64,000 nucleotides of DNA, from contig JANXDO010000001.1 in the NCBI GenBank assembly GCA_025059375.1, positions 288,097 to 352,096 of the forward strand, in the 5' to 3' direction. Below are positions 25,174 through 33,468 of the stretch, one piece after another; position 1 is the stretch's first letter, and each line of letters starts with the position of its first letter. Origin of the DNA: Candidatus Nezhaarchaeota archaeon. Its GTDB lineage: Archaea > Thermoproteota > Methanomethylicia > Nezhaarchaeales > WYZ-LMO8. The notes under the pieces were generated by a model. The model had not been told where the DNA came from. It did not search any database and was given only the letters and a program-made list of their open reading frames with translations. Position numbers and translations under genes: made by a program.

Positions 25174-26784
25174 TTAGTATCCATATGCCCACGGAACCTC
25201 TTTAGCCCACCCTAAAGCTCTCTTTACAGCTGCTTTCCAGCCAGCGTACAGCTTATCCCTCATATCAGGAGTCATCTGAGGAACGAATTCTTTCTCAGGC
25301 TTCCAGTTCTTCCTTACTTCATCAAGGCTTTTCCATAACTCCACGGCCAACCCGGCCAGGTATGCAACGCCTAGTGATGTCGTCTCATGTATCATGGGTC
25401 TAACGACTTTCACACCGAGTATATCTGCTTGAAATTGAAGGAGGAAGTCGCTCCTCGATGCACCTCCATCAGCCTTTAATACAGCGATATCTCTGCCTAG
25501 ATCGACCTTCATGGCCTCAATGACGTCTCTGGTCAAGTACGCTATGGCCTCCAATGCAGCCCTCGCTATATGCTTCCTCTCTGTCCCTCTCGTAATGCCA
25601 ATTATTAGGCCACGTGCATACTGATCCCAGTAGGGTGCACCTAGACCGACGAATGCGGGGACGAAATAGACTCCACCCGTATCCGATGTAGATTCTGCTA
25701 ATGGATTAACTTCAGAAGACACCTCTATTATCTTTAAGCCATCCCTAAGCCACTGAATAGCCGCTCCAGTGACGAATATGCTGCCTTCTAAGGCGTAAAC
25801 TACCTTCTTATGTTCAAGTGAGTAGAACACCGTGGTTAACAAGTTACGCTTCGATTTAATCGGAACCTCACCTGTGTTTAGCAGTATGAAGCTTCCCGTT
25901 CCATAGGTGCATTTAACCTCCCCAACATCAAATCCCGCCTGACCAAAAAGAGCTGCTTGCTGATCACCGACTGCAGACACTACGGGGACACTGACGCCTC
26001 CTAATAGCTCAGTAGCCTCCGGTCCTGTGTAACCGTAAAACTCCTTATCGCTCGAGGGTCGTGCAAGTGGTAGTGCCTCCCTAGGTATTTTACCCTGCAC
26101 CTCCAGTAGCTCATCGTCCCAATCTAGTTTATGAATGTCGAACATCATTGTTCTCGAAGCATTCGAGAAGTCAGTTACGTGCGCACCATTCTTCTCAGGA
26201 GTTAATACGTCCTTTGATCCTCGTGTTAGGTTCCATATTATCCATGCATCTATCGTTCCAAACAGTACCCTCCCACTCTTAGCTCCACCCCTAACGCCAG
26301 GTATGTTGTCTAAGATCCACCACACCTTAGTGCTTGAGAAATAGCAGTCCGGCACGAGGCCTGTCTTTTCTCGTATCATATCGAGGTAGTGCTCGCGTAG
26401 GTAGTCAACCTCTTTAGCAGTCCTCCTATCCTGCCAAACAATAGCATTGTATAATGGTCTACCAGACACAGCATCCCAAACAACTACCGTCTCACGTTGG
26501 TTAGTGACCCCAATCGCAATTATGTTCTTGGGGTCAACCTTAGCTTGGCTCATGACCTTGCATATACAGGACTTGGTCTTATCCCAAATCTCAAGAGGAT
26601 CATGCTCAACCCAGCCAGGCTTAGGGTATATTTGTTTATGCTCGTAGTAAGCCCATCCACCTCTAACAATTGAGCCATCATCGTTAAACAGCACTGCCCT
26701 CGTCCCCGTTGTCCCTTGATCTATCGTTAATATGTAGCTAGGACCGTTAGTAAGCAATCCCCTGCAGCTGTTACACCTTAATGA
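25174..26784 (-). CDS. glpK: Glycerol kinase
   Basis: A FGGY-family kinase phosphorylating glycerol. [11 protein letters not shown] opens the fold, [19 protein letters not shown], the [18 protein letters not shown] segment and [10 protein letters not shown] are all glycerol-kinase signatures. Length is slightly above the usual 500 residues, partly because of a 20-residue N-terminal extension; a TTG start at 26757 behind GGGG would remove most of it. The product feeds the dehydrogenase encoded next. A promoter region with CTTATCA lies about 30 bases upstream. Confidence 0.9.
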   Translation of the reverse strand, partial: SLRCNSCRGLLTNGPSYILTIDQGTTGTRAVLFNDDGSIVRGGWAYYEHKQIYPKPGWVEHDPLEIWDKTKSCICKVMSQAKVDPKNIIAIGVTNQRETVVVWDAVSGRPLYNAIVWQDRRTAKEVDYLREHYLDMIREKTGLVPDCYFSSTKVWWILDNIPGVRGGAKSGRVLFGTIDAWIIWNLTRGSKDVLTPEKNGAHVTDFSNASRTMMFDIHKLDWDDELLEVQGKIPREALPLARPSSDKEFYGYTGPEATELLGGVSVPVVSAVGDQQAALFGQAGFDVGEVKCTYGTGSFILLNTGEVPIKSKRNLLTTVFYSLEHKKVVYALEGSIFVTGAAIQWLRDGLKIIEVSSEVNPLAESTSDTGGVYFVPAFVGLGAPYWDQYARGLIIGITRGTERKHIARAALEAIAYLTRDVIEAMKVDLGRDIAVLKADGGASRSDFLLQFQADILGVKVVRPMIHETTSLGVAYLAGLAVELWKSLDEVRKNWKPEKEFVPQMTPDMRDKLYAGWKAAVKRALGWAKEVPWAYGY

Positions 26785-27029
26785 CATTCTCAACACGATT
26801 AAGTAGTTGAAGGAATTTAGTGATAAGCCTTTTTAGGGCAGGGAGAGGGTCTCAAGCCCCGCTTATGCATGTGCTTTCTGAGGTGACTAGGCTGAAGGAA
26901 TAGGAGTTAGGCTTACTAGTTTAGGTACCTCTCCACAACTAATCAATTCATAACGTCGTCTCAAGGATGCTGAAGGCTGGCACCTCACACTTAAAGTGAG
27001 GGGGCATAACGTCCGAGAACCCTGAGGAG

Positions 27030-27872
27030 TTATCTCCTTAAATTGGGATCTTGAGGTTCAAGGTTTAACAGCACATCAAAACAACCGCTTTTATACCCCT
27101 CTAAGTCTAGCGTCACAAACCTAAAGCCGAGCATCTTCAACTTAGCTGTGATGCTTTTCAGCAGCTCATTGCTGGGAAACAGCCTTAAGTAATCGAGATC
27201 AACCTCTATCCTCGCCAAGTCTCCATGATCTCTAACACGCACAAGCTTTACCCCCAAATGATCTTTTACTATCTTCTCGGCGAGACCTATGCGCTTCAGC
27301 CTTTCGATAGTTAACTTTTCTCCATATGGTACCCTTGTTGCTAAGCAAGCGTTGGGAGGCTTATCGTGGAACGGAAGGTTAAGATATTTTGCAATTTCGC
27401 GTACATCATTCTTCGTTAACCCAGCTTCGAGCAGGGGGCTATAAACACCCTCCTCAATGGCAGCTTTTAGACCAGGTCTATACTCAAATGAATCGCTCCT
27501 ATTAGTGCCATCAGCCACGACGCTGATCCCCTCCTCTAAGGCTAATTCCTTAAGCTTCCTGAAGCGAAACTTTTTACATAAGTAGCATCGATCTCTAGGA
27601 TTGTTAGAGAGGCCAGGCACTTCAAGCTCATTGAGCTCAATTACTCTATGCCTTATTCCAATGAACTTAGCAATATTTATAGCATCCTCAAGCTCACCGG
27701 GTGGCATGAGTGGGGAGTCTATCGTCACAGCCAAGGCCTTAACACCAAGAGCTTGATTGGCTAAGAAGGCGACGACAGAACTATCGACACCACCCGAGAG
27801 GGCCACTAATACGCTGCCCTTCTCTTGAAGCCTCACAATAAGCTCATAAATCAAAGACTTCAAGTCCCTCAA
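27030..27872 (-). CDS. larE: LarE-like sacrificial sulphur transferase
   Basis: The ATP-pyrophosphatase P-loop SGGVDSS is at 26-32. CYLCK gives Cys96 and Cys99, and Cys176 lies in ACLATRVPYG, the position of the sulphur-donating cysteine of Lactobacillus LarE. LarE thiolates a pyridinium dinucleotide for the nickel-pincer cofactor. Three cysteines in this arrangement characterise the [4Fe-4S] cluster form described for Thermotoga, which takes sulphur from the cluster. The 280 residues match the family. No larB, larC or larA is in the window, so the role in this organism is uncertain. Confidence 0.82.
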   Translation of the reverse strand: MRDLKSLIYELIVRLQEKGSVLVALSGGVDSSVVAFLANQALGVKALAVTIDSPLMPPGELEDAINIAKFIGIRHRVIELNELEVPGLSNNPRDRCYLCKKFRFRKLKELALEEGISVVADGTNRSDSFEYRPGLKAAIEEGVYSPLLEAGLTKNDVREIAKYLNLPFHDKPPNACLATRVPYGEKLTIERLKRIGLAEKIVKDHLGVKLVRVRDHGDLARIEVDLDYLRLFPSNELLKSITAKLKMLGFRFVTLDLEGYKSGCFDVLLNLEPQDPNLRR

Positions 27873-28173
27873 CAGCTACACCTCACAAGCTCTTAAAGTC
27901 GAGGAAGTGTGAGGATCGCGAAGCTTATAATATTAATTCACTGGGCCATAAATGAACGATAGTATCTAACCTGAAGCAACTTCCTGGTCCCATTATAACC
28001 GCCAGCAGCTTCTAGTTGATGAGCTTCCATGAATGTCACGCTATATGTAGACCTACAACGACTACACGTAGCGAGTGAAGCCTTGAGCGCAAGTTATCAA
28101 GGCATCTTGAGATTATGAGCCCTGTGAGCATTTAACAGCTTGACGTAGCGCGCTACTAAGTTATGCGTCGACA

Positions 28174-28596
28174 TCATTCAACCTTTATTTCTCGCCCCCT
28201 CTTCTCTTCGCCCTCCTCAACCTTCATCTCTTGTATTTTAGGCTTCCTAGAGCCGGTCTTCACTACTTCGGAAGTCCCTAGCCTTCGTTCTGTGGCATTG
28301 AACTCTTCAACTTCCTTAATGTGCTCCTTAACTCGCCTCTCCTCACCTTCCCAAGTTATCTTGGCATCAGGATAGCGCATCCTTATGTATTCCTCAATTT
28401 CTCTCCTATCAACATCACCTCGAGCTGATACCCTCACGACCGGCTTTCCATTATCGTCATACGTCACTGTGATTGAATAGCTTCTACCAAAGCCTTCACC
28501 TAGCTCCTTAAACCCCATTTCCTCTTCCATCCTCTCAAACAATTCGTCGATCTCCCTGAAGAAGTCGTCGAAGAAACCCCTTCGCCTCCTAGGCAT
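28174..28596 (-). CDS. Charged protein with a Hsp20-like N-terminal helix, unknown function
   Basis: Starting at ATG 28596 the product has 140 residues. It opens with MPRRRRGFFDDFFREIDE and a Phe/Glu-rich helix resembling the N-terminal arm of small archaeal heat-shock-like proteins, then a beta-rich segment (SYSITVTYDDNGKPVVRVSARG), and ends with a highly charged tail. The alpha-crystallin signature is absent, so it is not called Hsp20. The frame extends upstream to 28644, but homologue-like sequence begins at Met17. The gap from 27873 to 28173 shows no other gene. Confidence 0.55.
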   Translation of the reverse strand: MPRRRRGFFDDFFREIDELFERMEEEMGFKELGEGFGRSYSITVTYDDNGKPVVRVSARGDVDRREIEEYIRMRYPDAKITWEGEERRVKEHIKEVEEFNATERRLGTSEVVKTGSRKPKIQEMKVEEGEEKRGREIKVE

Positions 28597-28705
28597 AACC
28601 ACCACAACTTTCAGTGGGATAGAGCCAAATAAGGACTTCCTCACAAGCAGGCTAAGTACAGGTTGAATGAAACTTAAGTCAAACGATTAAGACTTAGAGT
28701 GATGG

Positions 28706-28930
28706 CTAGGGTAATTCAGAAGCTCTTTTAAATTGAGCTCCTTGATGTTTCTTAGCCTTTAGCTCTTGGACCATGACTATGGCACTTTTAACGGAGTCTA
28801 CTTTGCTAATCACATTGCTTCCATCAACCTCGTTTATCCGGTTACAATAGGGACACCTCCACTTACCCCTCCCCTCCTTAAAATATGCTGGTAATCCACA
28901 ACACCTACAAAAAGTCACTATGTAGCTCAT
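28706..28930 (-). CDS. Small zinc-ribbon protein, DUF1922-like
   Basis: The 74-residue protein has the pattern FCRCCGLP...WRCPYCNR, two Cys-x-x-Cys knuckles that form a zinc ribbon, followed by a helix with VISKVDSVKSAIVMVQELK. The arrangement is that of archaeal DUF1922. Single ribbon proteins of this kind usually bind RNA or protein, but no function is established. It lies 18 bases after the radical SAM gene stop on the same strand and is likely its operon partner. Confidence 0.65.
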   Translation of the reverse strand: MSYIVTFCRCCGLPAYFKEGRGKWRCPYCNRINEVDGSNVISKVDSVKSAIVMVQELKAKKHQGAQFKRASELP

Positions 28931-28948
28931 GACATTAACCCTCAGCTC

Positions 28949-29860
28949 TCAATGTACATGAGCATACTCTAACCCCTTAACCTTGACTCTTATTGGTATT
29001 AGGTGGGTGCCATCACATGTAGGGCTAGTAGTCAGGTTGGAGAACCCCTCTCTACAGACCGAGAATGTCAGTCCATACTCCTCCACTATTTCCTTAACCA
29101 TCTTCATGAATCTTAACCTTAAGTCTGTGGGGAGGTATCTAGATCCATCAATTCTGACCCCCTCTTCGTAGTACAGCCTACCCCAGTAGCTCGCTTTATC
29201 AGGAAAGGCTTTGGACATCCTTGATAGGTTGTCAGGCTTAACTTTGTAAGTCGCTGATGATATATGTTTAACCCCAGCTATCACGACCTCTCTAATTAAC
29301 CTCCTCAAATCAGCTTCATCGTCATTGAGCCCTGGTATTATAGGATCTAGCCTAGCAATGCAGGGAACTCCTGCCTCACTCAAGACCTTAATGGCCTTTA
29401 TTCTATCCCTAGGTCTAGGAGCTCCAGGTTCAATCTTAGCTGCAAGCTCCTCTTTAAGAGTCGTTACTGTGAAGCTTACGGAACAGTTACCTCTAGATAT
29501 TAAGTCGACGTCTCTGACCACGATGTTGGACTTCGTTACTATCATCACTTTGAAGCCTCTTGGCAGCAGTAACTTCAAGCTGCTCCTAGTTATTTCGAGG
29601 CTTTGCTCTACGGGTGGGTATGGATCTGAGCTATTAGCCATCGATATTGGTAGACTCCTATCTATCCTAGACAAGCTCCTCAATAACCTACTATCTAGGT
29701 TTGCTTTAGGTCTCGACTCTCCAAAGTTCCTTATGTATGAGGTAGCGTAGCAGTAGAGACAAGCGTGACTACAGCCAGTGTATGGTGAGAAGCTGTACTT
29801 TGGAGGGCAGGTGCACATCCTTCCCTTCCATGGGTCGAAAGGCGCGATGATCGTACCCAT
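28949..29860 (-). CDS. Radical SAM protein, SplB/COG1533-like
   Basis: The radical SAM motif Cys30-x3-Cys34-x2-Cys37 (CSHACLYC) binds a [4Fe-4S] cluster. A second short cysteine pair, CTCPP at 16-20, precedes it, as in the spore-photoproduct-lyase-like group. Typical downstream motifs follow: ANSSDPYPPVEQ, VTKSNIVVRDVD and SVSFTVTTL. Such proteins occur widely in archaea, but the substrate is not known; DNA photoproduct repair should not be assumed. The zinc-ribbon gene behind it is probably co-transcribed. Confidence 0.75.
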   Translation of the reverse strand: MGTIIAPFDPWKGRMCTCPPKYSFSPYTGCSHACLYCYATSYIRNFGESRPKANLDSRLLRSLSRIDRSLPISMANSSDPYPPVEQSLEITRSSLKLLLPRGFKVMIVTKSNIVVRDVDLISRGNCSVSFTVTTLKEELAAKIEPGAPRPRDRIKAIKVLSEAGVPCIARLDPIIPGLNDDEADLRRLIREVVIAGVKHISSATYKVKPDNLSRMSKAFPDKASYWGRLYYEEGVRIDGSRYLPTDLRLRFMKMVKEIVEEYGLTFSVCREGFSNLTTSPTCDGTHLIPIRVKVKGLEYAHVH

Positions 29861-29990
29861 TCTCCCGCCTTCTAACTTTCCGACCTACTAAACTTTCAAC
29901 ATTACGCAAGTGGCACCCGACTAGCAGCAGCTTATGACTTACGCAAAACTTAACACTACTAACTTTTAACCTTTATACTGGTGCACTCTA

Positions 29991-30338
29991 TTGTCTGAGC
30001 TTTCTAATAAGTTATTCGAAGTAAGCGAGAACGTTAGGCATGTGGTGGTGACTGATAAAGAGGGATCAATAATACACATAGCATCTAAAGCTAAGAAGGA
30101 GTGGCCTAGGGAGAACATCAAGCAGATAATGTACTTCGCAGCCCAAATCTTTAGCGAAGCACTAGAAGCCGTAAAGGACGTTAGCGGTCAAGTTGAGAGT
30201 GTACTATTCACGTTCTCCAACATGAAATTGATAGTTGTTAGAGATAGGGCGGGTAGGTACCTCGCAATATCGATGAGGAGGAGAGCAACGCATGAGGAAG
30301 TTGATAAGGTAATTAATGTGGCAAGCTCCTTCACTTAG
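29991..30338 (+). CDS. Roadblock/LC7-like small protein
   Basis: The 115-residue protein follows the roadblock fold order: a helix, two strands with VVTDKEGSIIHIAS, a central helix with QIMYFAAQIFSEALEAVKDV, then VESVLFTFSNMKLIVVRD and a final helix. Roadblock proteins dimerise and often serve GTPases of the Ras-like or MglA type; no GTPase is next to it. The TTG start is close to a TTTATA element (29972-29977), so a later start cannot be excluded. The following gene is of unknown function. Confidence 0.6.
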   Translation: MSELSNKLFEVSENVRHVVVTDKEGSIIHIASKAKKEWPRENIKQIMYFAAQIFSEALEAVKDVSGQVESVLFTFSNMKLIVVRDRAGRYLAISMRRRATHEEVDKVINVASSFT

Positions 30339-30425
30339 TCTCAACCACATTGATACCGTGAGAAGTTGACGTACATCTCGTAGTGCTCGGTAAATCGATT
30401 ATATGGAGCACTTTTGGTGAGCGGG

Positions 30426-31205
30426 ATGAGGCTTTTTGTAGTGAACTCAGGAGCTATTTACGATATTGACGGCGATCCTAGGATGATCTCAGACACTGTT
30501 GTCGGTGACATTCTAGTCGGTAGGAGGGCCGCAATTCCAGGACCTCCATCACGTGATGAAGCTGTGAAGTTTATCGAAGACCCAAAGCAGCTTAGTGTTG
30601 AGGCTATAATTAGGATTTTAAGTTCAATAAGAGGTGTGTTCATCGGTGAACCATCCAAGCTTGAGGAGGCTAATAAATGCTGGTCATTAATAAGGTTGTC
30701 GGGCAAGCTAATTGAGAAGCTAGAGCCAACGTACTCGTGGTGCTCTTGCATCGGTTTGACTAATAGCAGCATTAAGAGAAGAGTTGCATTTGAGAGGATG
30801 TCAACACCCGAGACAGTCTTATCGGGAAACGTAGTTGTTGGTTTATCTCTCTTTAATCTACCATGCAAGAGGATAGAGTTCCGAGATACACCTCTCCTGA
30901 AATTTAATAAACCTCAATCTCCACGCTCCCTGATAGACATCGTGGCGGAAATGATGAACTCCAGAATTGGAGATGTAGTTATTAACTTAGAGGGCATTGT
31001 TGAAGACATAGGTGAGAAGCTTGATGATCTAGCTAAAGCTAAGCTGCGAAGCATTAACGATGTATTAAATAAAGCAGTAGAGGGCGGAATCGCTTACATT
31101 GAGCTTGATAAGCTTGCGGACGAGACATTTAATGACGTCTGTAAAGAGCTGGGACACTACATTTTAGACATAAAGAAGAGGGCTACTAGGATGCTCATGA
31201 TCTAA
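30426..31205 (+). CDS. Unknown protein with a helical C-terminus
   Basis: The 259-residue protein starts RLFVVNSGAIYDIDGD and contains several cysteines in its centre (WCSCIGLTN), but no known metal-binding spacing. The C-terminal 90 residues are helical and charged. ATG 30426 follows GGTGA by 5 bases; the frame is open from 30414. It lies about 90 bases after the roadblock-like gene and may be co-transcribed. I do not recognise it. Confidence 0.6.
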   Translation: MRLFVVNSGAIYDIDGDPRMISDTVVGDILVGRRAAIPGPPSRDEAVKFIEDPKQLSVEAIIRILSSIRGVFIGEPSKLEEANKCWSLIRLSGKLIEKLEPTYSWCSCIGLTNSSIKRRVAFERMSTPETVLSGNVVVGLSLFNLPCKRIEFRDTPLLKFNKPQSPRSLIDIVAEMMNSRIGDVVINLEGIVEDIGEKLDDLAKAKLRSINDVLNKAVEGGIAYIELDKLADETFNDVCKELGHYILDIKKRATRMLMI

Positions 31206-31347
31206 TGCTGCAGTGCTATCACTTAATATAGTTGTAGTGGGCAATTAACCACATTATTAAAGCGGCAGCTCAACATTAGTGTAGACTTGAGGAAAATTAT
31301 TAAGCCACTATAGCAATTCATGTACGTCATAATTGTGGTGCAAGCAC

Positions 31348-32193
31348 ATGAATCAATCTGAGGAGAAGGAGGAGGCTAAGAGGACTATTGAAGAGGATGC
31401 AAAGTTCAAGGAGACACTCTCAAAGATAAAGTACAAGGTGATGGTGATAAGTGGCAAGGGGGGTGTTGGAAAGAGCTTTGTTACAGCAAATCTAGCAATG
31501 GCCTTCGCCCTCAAGGGCTACGCCATCGGGGTGCTGGATGCTGACGTACATGGTCCATCGATACCCAGAATGCTTGGCTTAAAGGGGGAAGTTCCAACTG
31601 TCAGTCCTCTCGGGGTCTTTCCAGTTATAGGGCCGCTCAACATCAAGGTGATGTCTATGGACTTCTTAATTCCCAGCGACGAAATCCCAGTAGCGTGGAG
31701 AAGCCCATTAAAAGTGAGCATCCTAAGACAATTCATATCTGACGTCATCTGGGGTGATTTAGATATCCTGTTCATAGACTTGCCACCAGGAACTGGAGAT
31801 GAAGTGATATCAATAGCTCAGCTCTTACAACCCGATTTCGCACTCGTAATTACGATCCCCTCTGAGGTCTCAAAAGCTGTGGTTAAGAAGGTAATCACAT
31901 TCACAAGGACAGTTAACGTCCCAATACTGGGGATCGTAGAGAATATGAGCTACTTCGTCTGCCCTAACTGCAAATCAAAATATGATCTCTTCGGATCTGG
32001 TGGTGGTAAAAAGTTAGCAGAGGAGATGAGGGTCCCATTCTTAGGAGCCATCCCAATAGACCCCTCAATAAGTGAGGCTTGCGATAAAGGTCTCCCCTAC
32101 ATAGCTAAGTATCTTGATAATGAGACTTCTAAGCTATTCTTCGACATAGTTAGTAAGTTTGAAGAGGAGTTAAATAAGAGATCCCAAAAGTAG
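31348..32193 (+). CDS. Mrp/NBP35-type iron-sulphur cluster carrier ATPase
   Basis: The deviant Walker A motif GKGGVGKSFV and the switch segments (VLDADVHGPSIP, LFIDLPPGTGDE) identify a ParA-related Mrp ATPase. CPNC in YFVCPNCKSKYD is the C-x-x-C pair that holds a bridging [4Fe-4S] cluster. It would deliver clusters to target proteins. ATG 31348 is preferred because GGTG stands 6 bases before it. Archaea with many iron-sulphur enzymes commonly have several copies. The intergenic region that follows is long. Confidence 0.88.
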   Translation: MNQSEEKEEAKRTIEEDAKFKETLSKIKYKVMVISGKGGVGKSFVTANLAMAFALKGYAIGVLDADVHGPSIPRMLGLKGEVPTVSPLGVFPVIGPLNIKVMSMDFLIPSDEIPVAWRSPLKVSILRQFISDVIWGDLDILFIDLPPGTGDEVISIAQLLQPDFALVITIPSEVSKAVVKKVITFTRTVNVPILGIVENMSYFVCPNCKSKYDLFGSGGGKKLAEEMRVPFLGAIPIDPSISEACDKGLPYIAKYLDNETSKLFFDIVSKFEEELNKRSQK

Positions 32194-32669
32194 GTCGTCA
32201 AATATGACCAGAAACTTCGAGTAACTCTGTTAGCCCATGAATCTAGGGCTACAATTTGCAATGACTTACACTATTCACAAAGCCTCTAAGCTTCTTGTAG
32301 TGCAACTCCCACTAAGATGATCGCTCAAGGACTTAGGCTTAAGGAGAGTCCATCTTAATTGCGTGGTGCTTAAGTTCAAGGCCACGAAGCAGTACTTTTT
32401 GTTAAGGGCAACGTGAAGACTAAGCTTATTCACGCAAGAGCTCACGTCAACAACCTTTGAGTTTATAGAGGAGCCTGCACACAATGAGTACTAGAACCTC
32501 TATCTTAAAGTTAAGGCTCATTTTGTCCGCTCAGATTAAGTGCCCACGCCTTCATGGTAACTGCCTGGATAGGCAAGATTAAGTCGTGAGCACGATGGGA
32601 TCGAATTATGAATTGAACTATAACCTTGAACACTATGTAAGCTTTAATACAACTTGACCTTCTATGGTG
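32194..32669. other. Gene-poor 476-base gap
   Basis: No gene could be supported here. The only clear structure is a hairpin, TAGCCC (32231-32236) with GGGCTA (32246-32251) around a 9-nt loop, 37 bases after the Mrp stop. A 69-codon open frame on the minus strand (32275-32484) has no ribosome-binding signal and an unremarkable composition. The gap separates two converging genes. Confidence 0.4.
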
Positions 32670-33326
32670 CTAGCTAAGCTGGCTTTGAAGGGACATCATT
32701 ATGAGCTTGAATGCCATGTCAACTGCGCCTTGAACTCTGCTCTCCTCGACTCCTCTGACCCCGCACGCCACGATTAGGATGTTCTTCGTAACCTCACGAA
32801 CCATTGTCAGCACGGAGTCTCTATGGGGGAACACATGCACTATCCTGCCCACTAAGTCGGAGAGGACTATTTCATTTTGAGTTAGAAATTCTGGTTTACC
32901 GCCTATTGGATGAAAGACCTCTCCTCGACGAGACCTTCTCAGGGTCAGCGGGGGGATTACTTGATCTAGATCGTAGATTCCTATGGGTATCATGGTCTCA
33001 ATCGAGGCTACGTTTCCTAAGTCAACAACATTATTTATCAGGGGCAGATCACCATGTCTCAACACCCTCCTTATTAGGGCCTCAGCTGATGGTCTGGTCT
33101 TCGTGGGATCAATCCCCAATCTCCAGTAAAAATCTCTATAAGCTCTAATCACTGGATGGTCTTTAAGGGTTTCAAGAGTTAAAGTTGACCTTACGCGATT
33201 GACTGATTCCCTTATAATGTTCATCACCACTTCACTAGAGCTCGATTTGTAGACCATCACACCTTCAAGAACCCTCCACCTCAAGAATACCCCTAACGAA
33301 GTCAACTCTTCTGCTATGTTAATCAT
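32670..33326 (-). CDS. B3/B4 tRNA-binding domain protein
   Basis: The 218-residue protein contains VIRAYRDFYWRLGIDPTKTRPSAEALIRRVL, here split over two helices, a pattern found in stand-alone B3/B4 domains related to the phenylalanyl-tRNA synthetase beta chain. The later DLGNVASIETMIPIGIYDL and IGGKPEFLTQNEIVLSD segments also fit. Such proteins are suspected to deacylate or edit tRNA, without proof in archaea. No synthetase domains are present. Divergent from the aminotransferase. Confidence 0.75.
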   Translation of the reverse strand: MINIAEELTSLGVFLRWRVLEGVMVYKSSSSEVVMNIIRESVNRVRSTLTLETLKDHPVIRAYRDFYWRLGIDPTKTRPSAEALIRRVLRHGDLPLINNVVDLGNVASIETMIPIGIYDLDQVIPPLTLRRSRRGEVFHPIGGKPEFLTQNEIVLSDLVGRIVHVFPHRDSVLTMVREVTKNILIVACGVRGVEESRVQGAVDMAFKLIMMSLQSQLS

Positions 33327-33358
33327 GACCTACCTTAGCCCCTATTAGAATAACAAGC

Positions 33359-33366
33359 TTTAAATT
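33359..33366 (+). promoter_or_regulatory. TATA box for the class V aminotransferase gene
   Basis: TTTAAATT predicts a transcription start near 33387, two bases before the first hairpin of the leader described next. Confidence 0.45.
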
Positions 33367-33388
33367 CTTACCTCAAGCTTATAGTGAG

Positions 33389-33468
33389 CGGCGGAGGTAA
33401 ACCGCCGATGTGGGAGCAGGGAGCCATATAGATTCCACAAAGCCTGAAGATCGCGGTTCAAGTCAGGC
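33389..33468 (+). promoter_or_regulatory. Three-hairpin 5' region with the Shine-Dalgarno sequence inside the first hairpin
   Basis: Three perfect stems follow one another. CGGCGG/CCGCCG (33389-33394, 33402-33407) has loop AGGTAAA; TGTGGGA/TTCCACA (33409-33415, 33433-33439) has one G-U pair; GCCTGA/TCAGGC (33442-33447, 33463-33468) closes a 15-nt loop. The ribosome-binding GGAGGT (33393-33398) is partly in the first stem, and the start codon follows it. Transcription would start almost exactly at the first stem. This arrangement could hide or expose the ribosome site. It could also be chance sequence in a GC-rich reading frame. Confidence 0.4.

Noticed and set aside
28174-28596. Hsp20 small heat-shock protein
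   Set aside because: Only the N-terminal helix resembles that family; the alpha-crystallin core motifs are missing.
32275-32484. 69-codon open frame on the minus strand in the large gap
   Set aside because: No ribosome-binding site, no coding-like composition and no recognisable motif.
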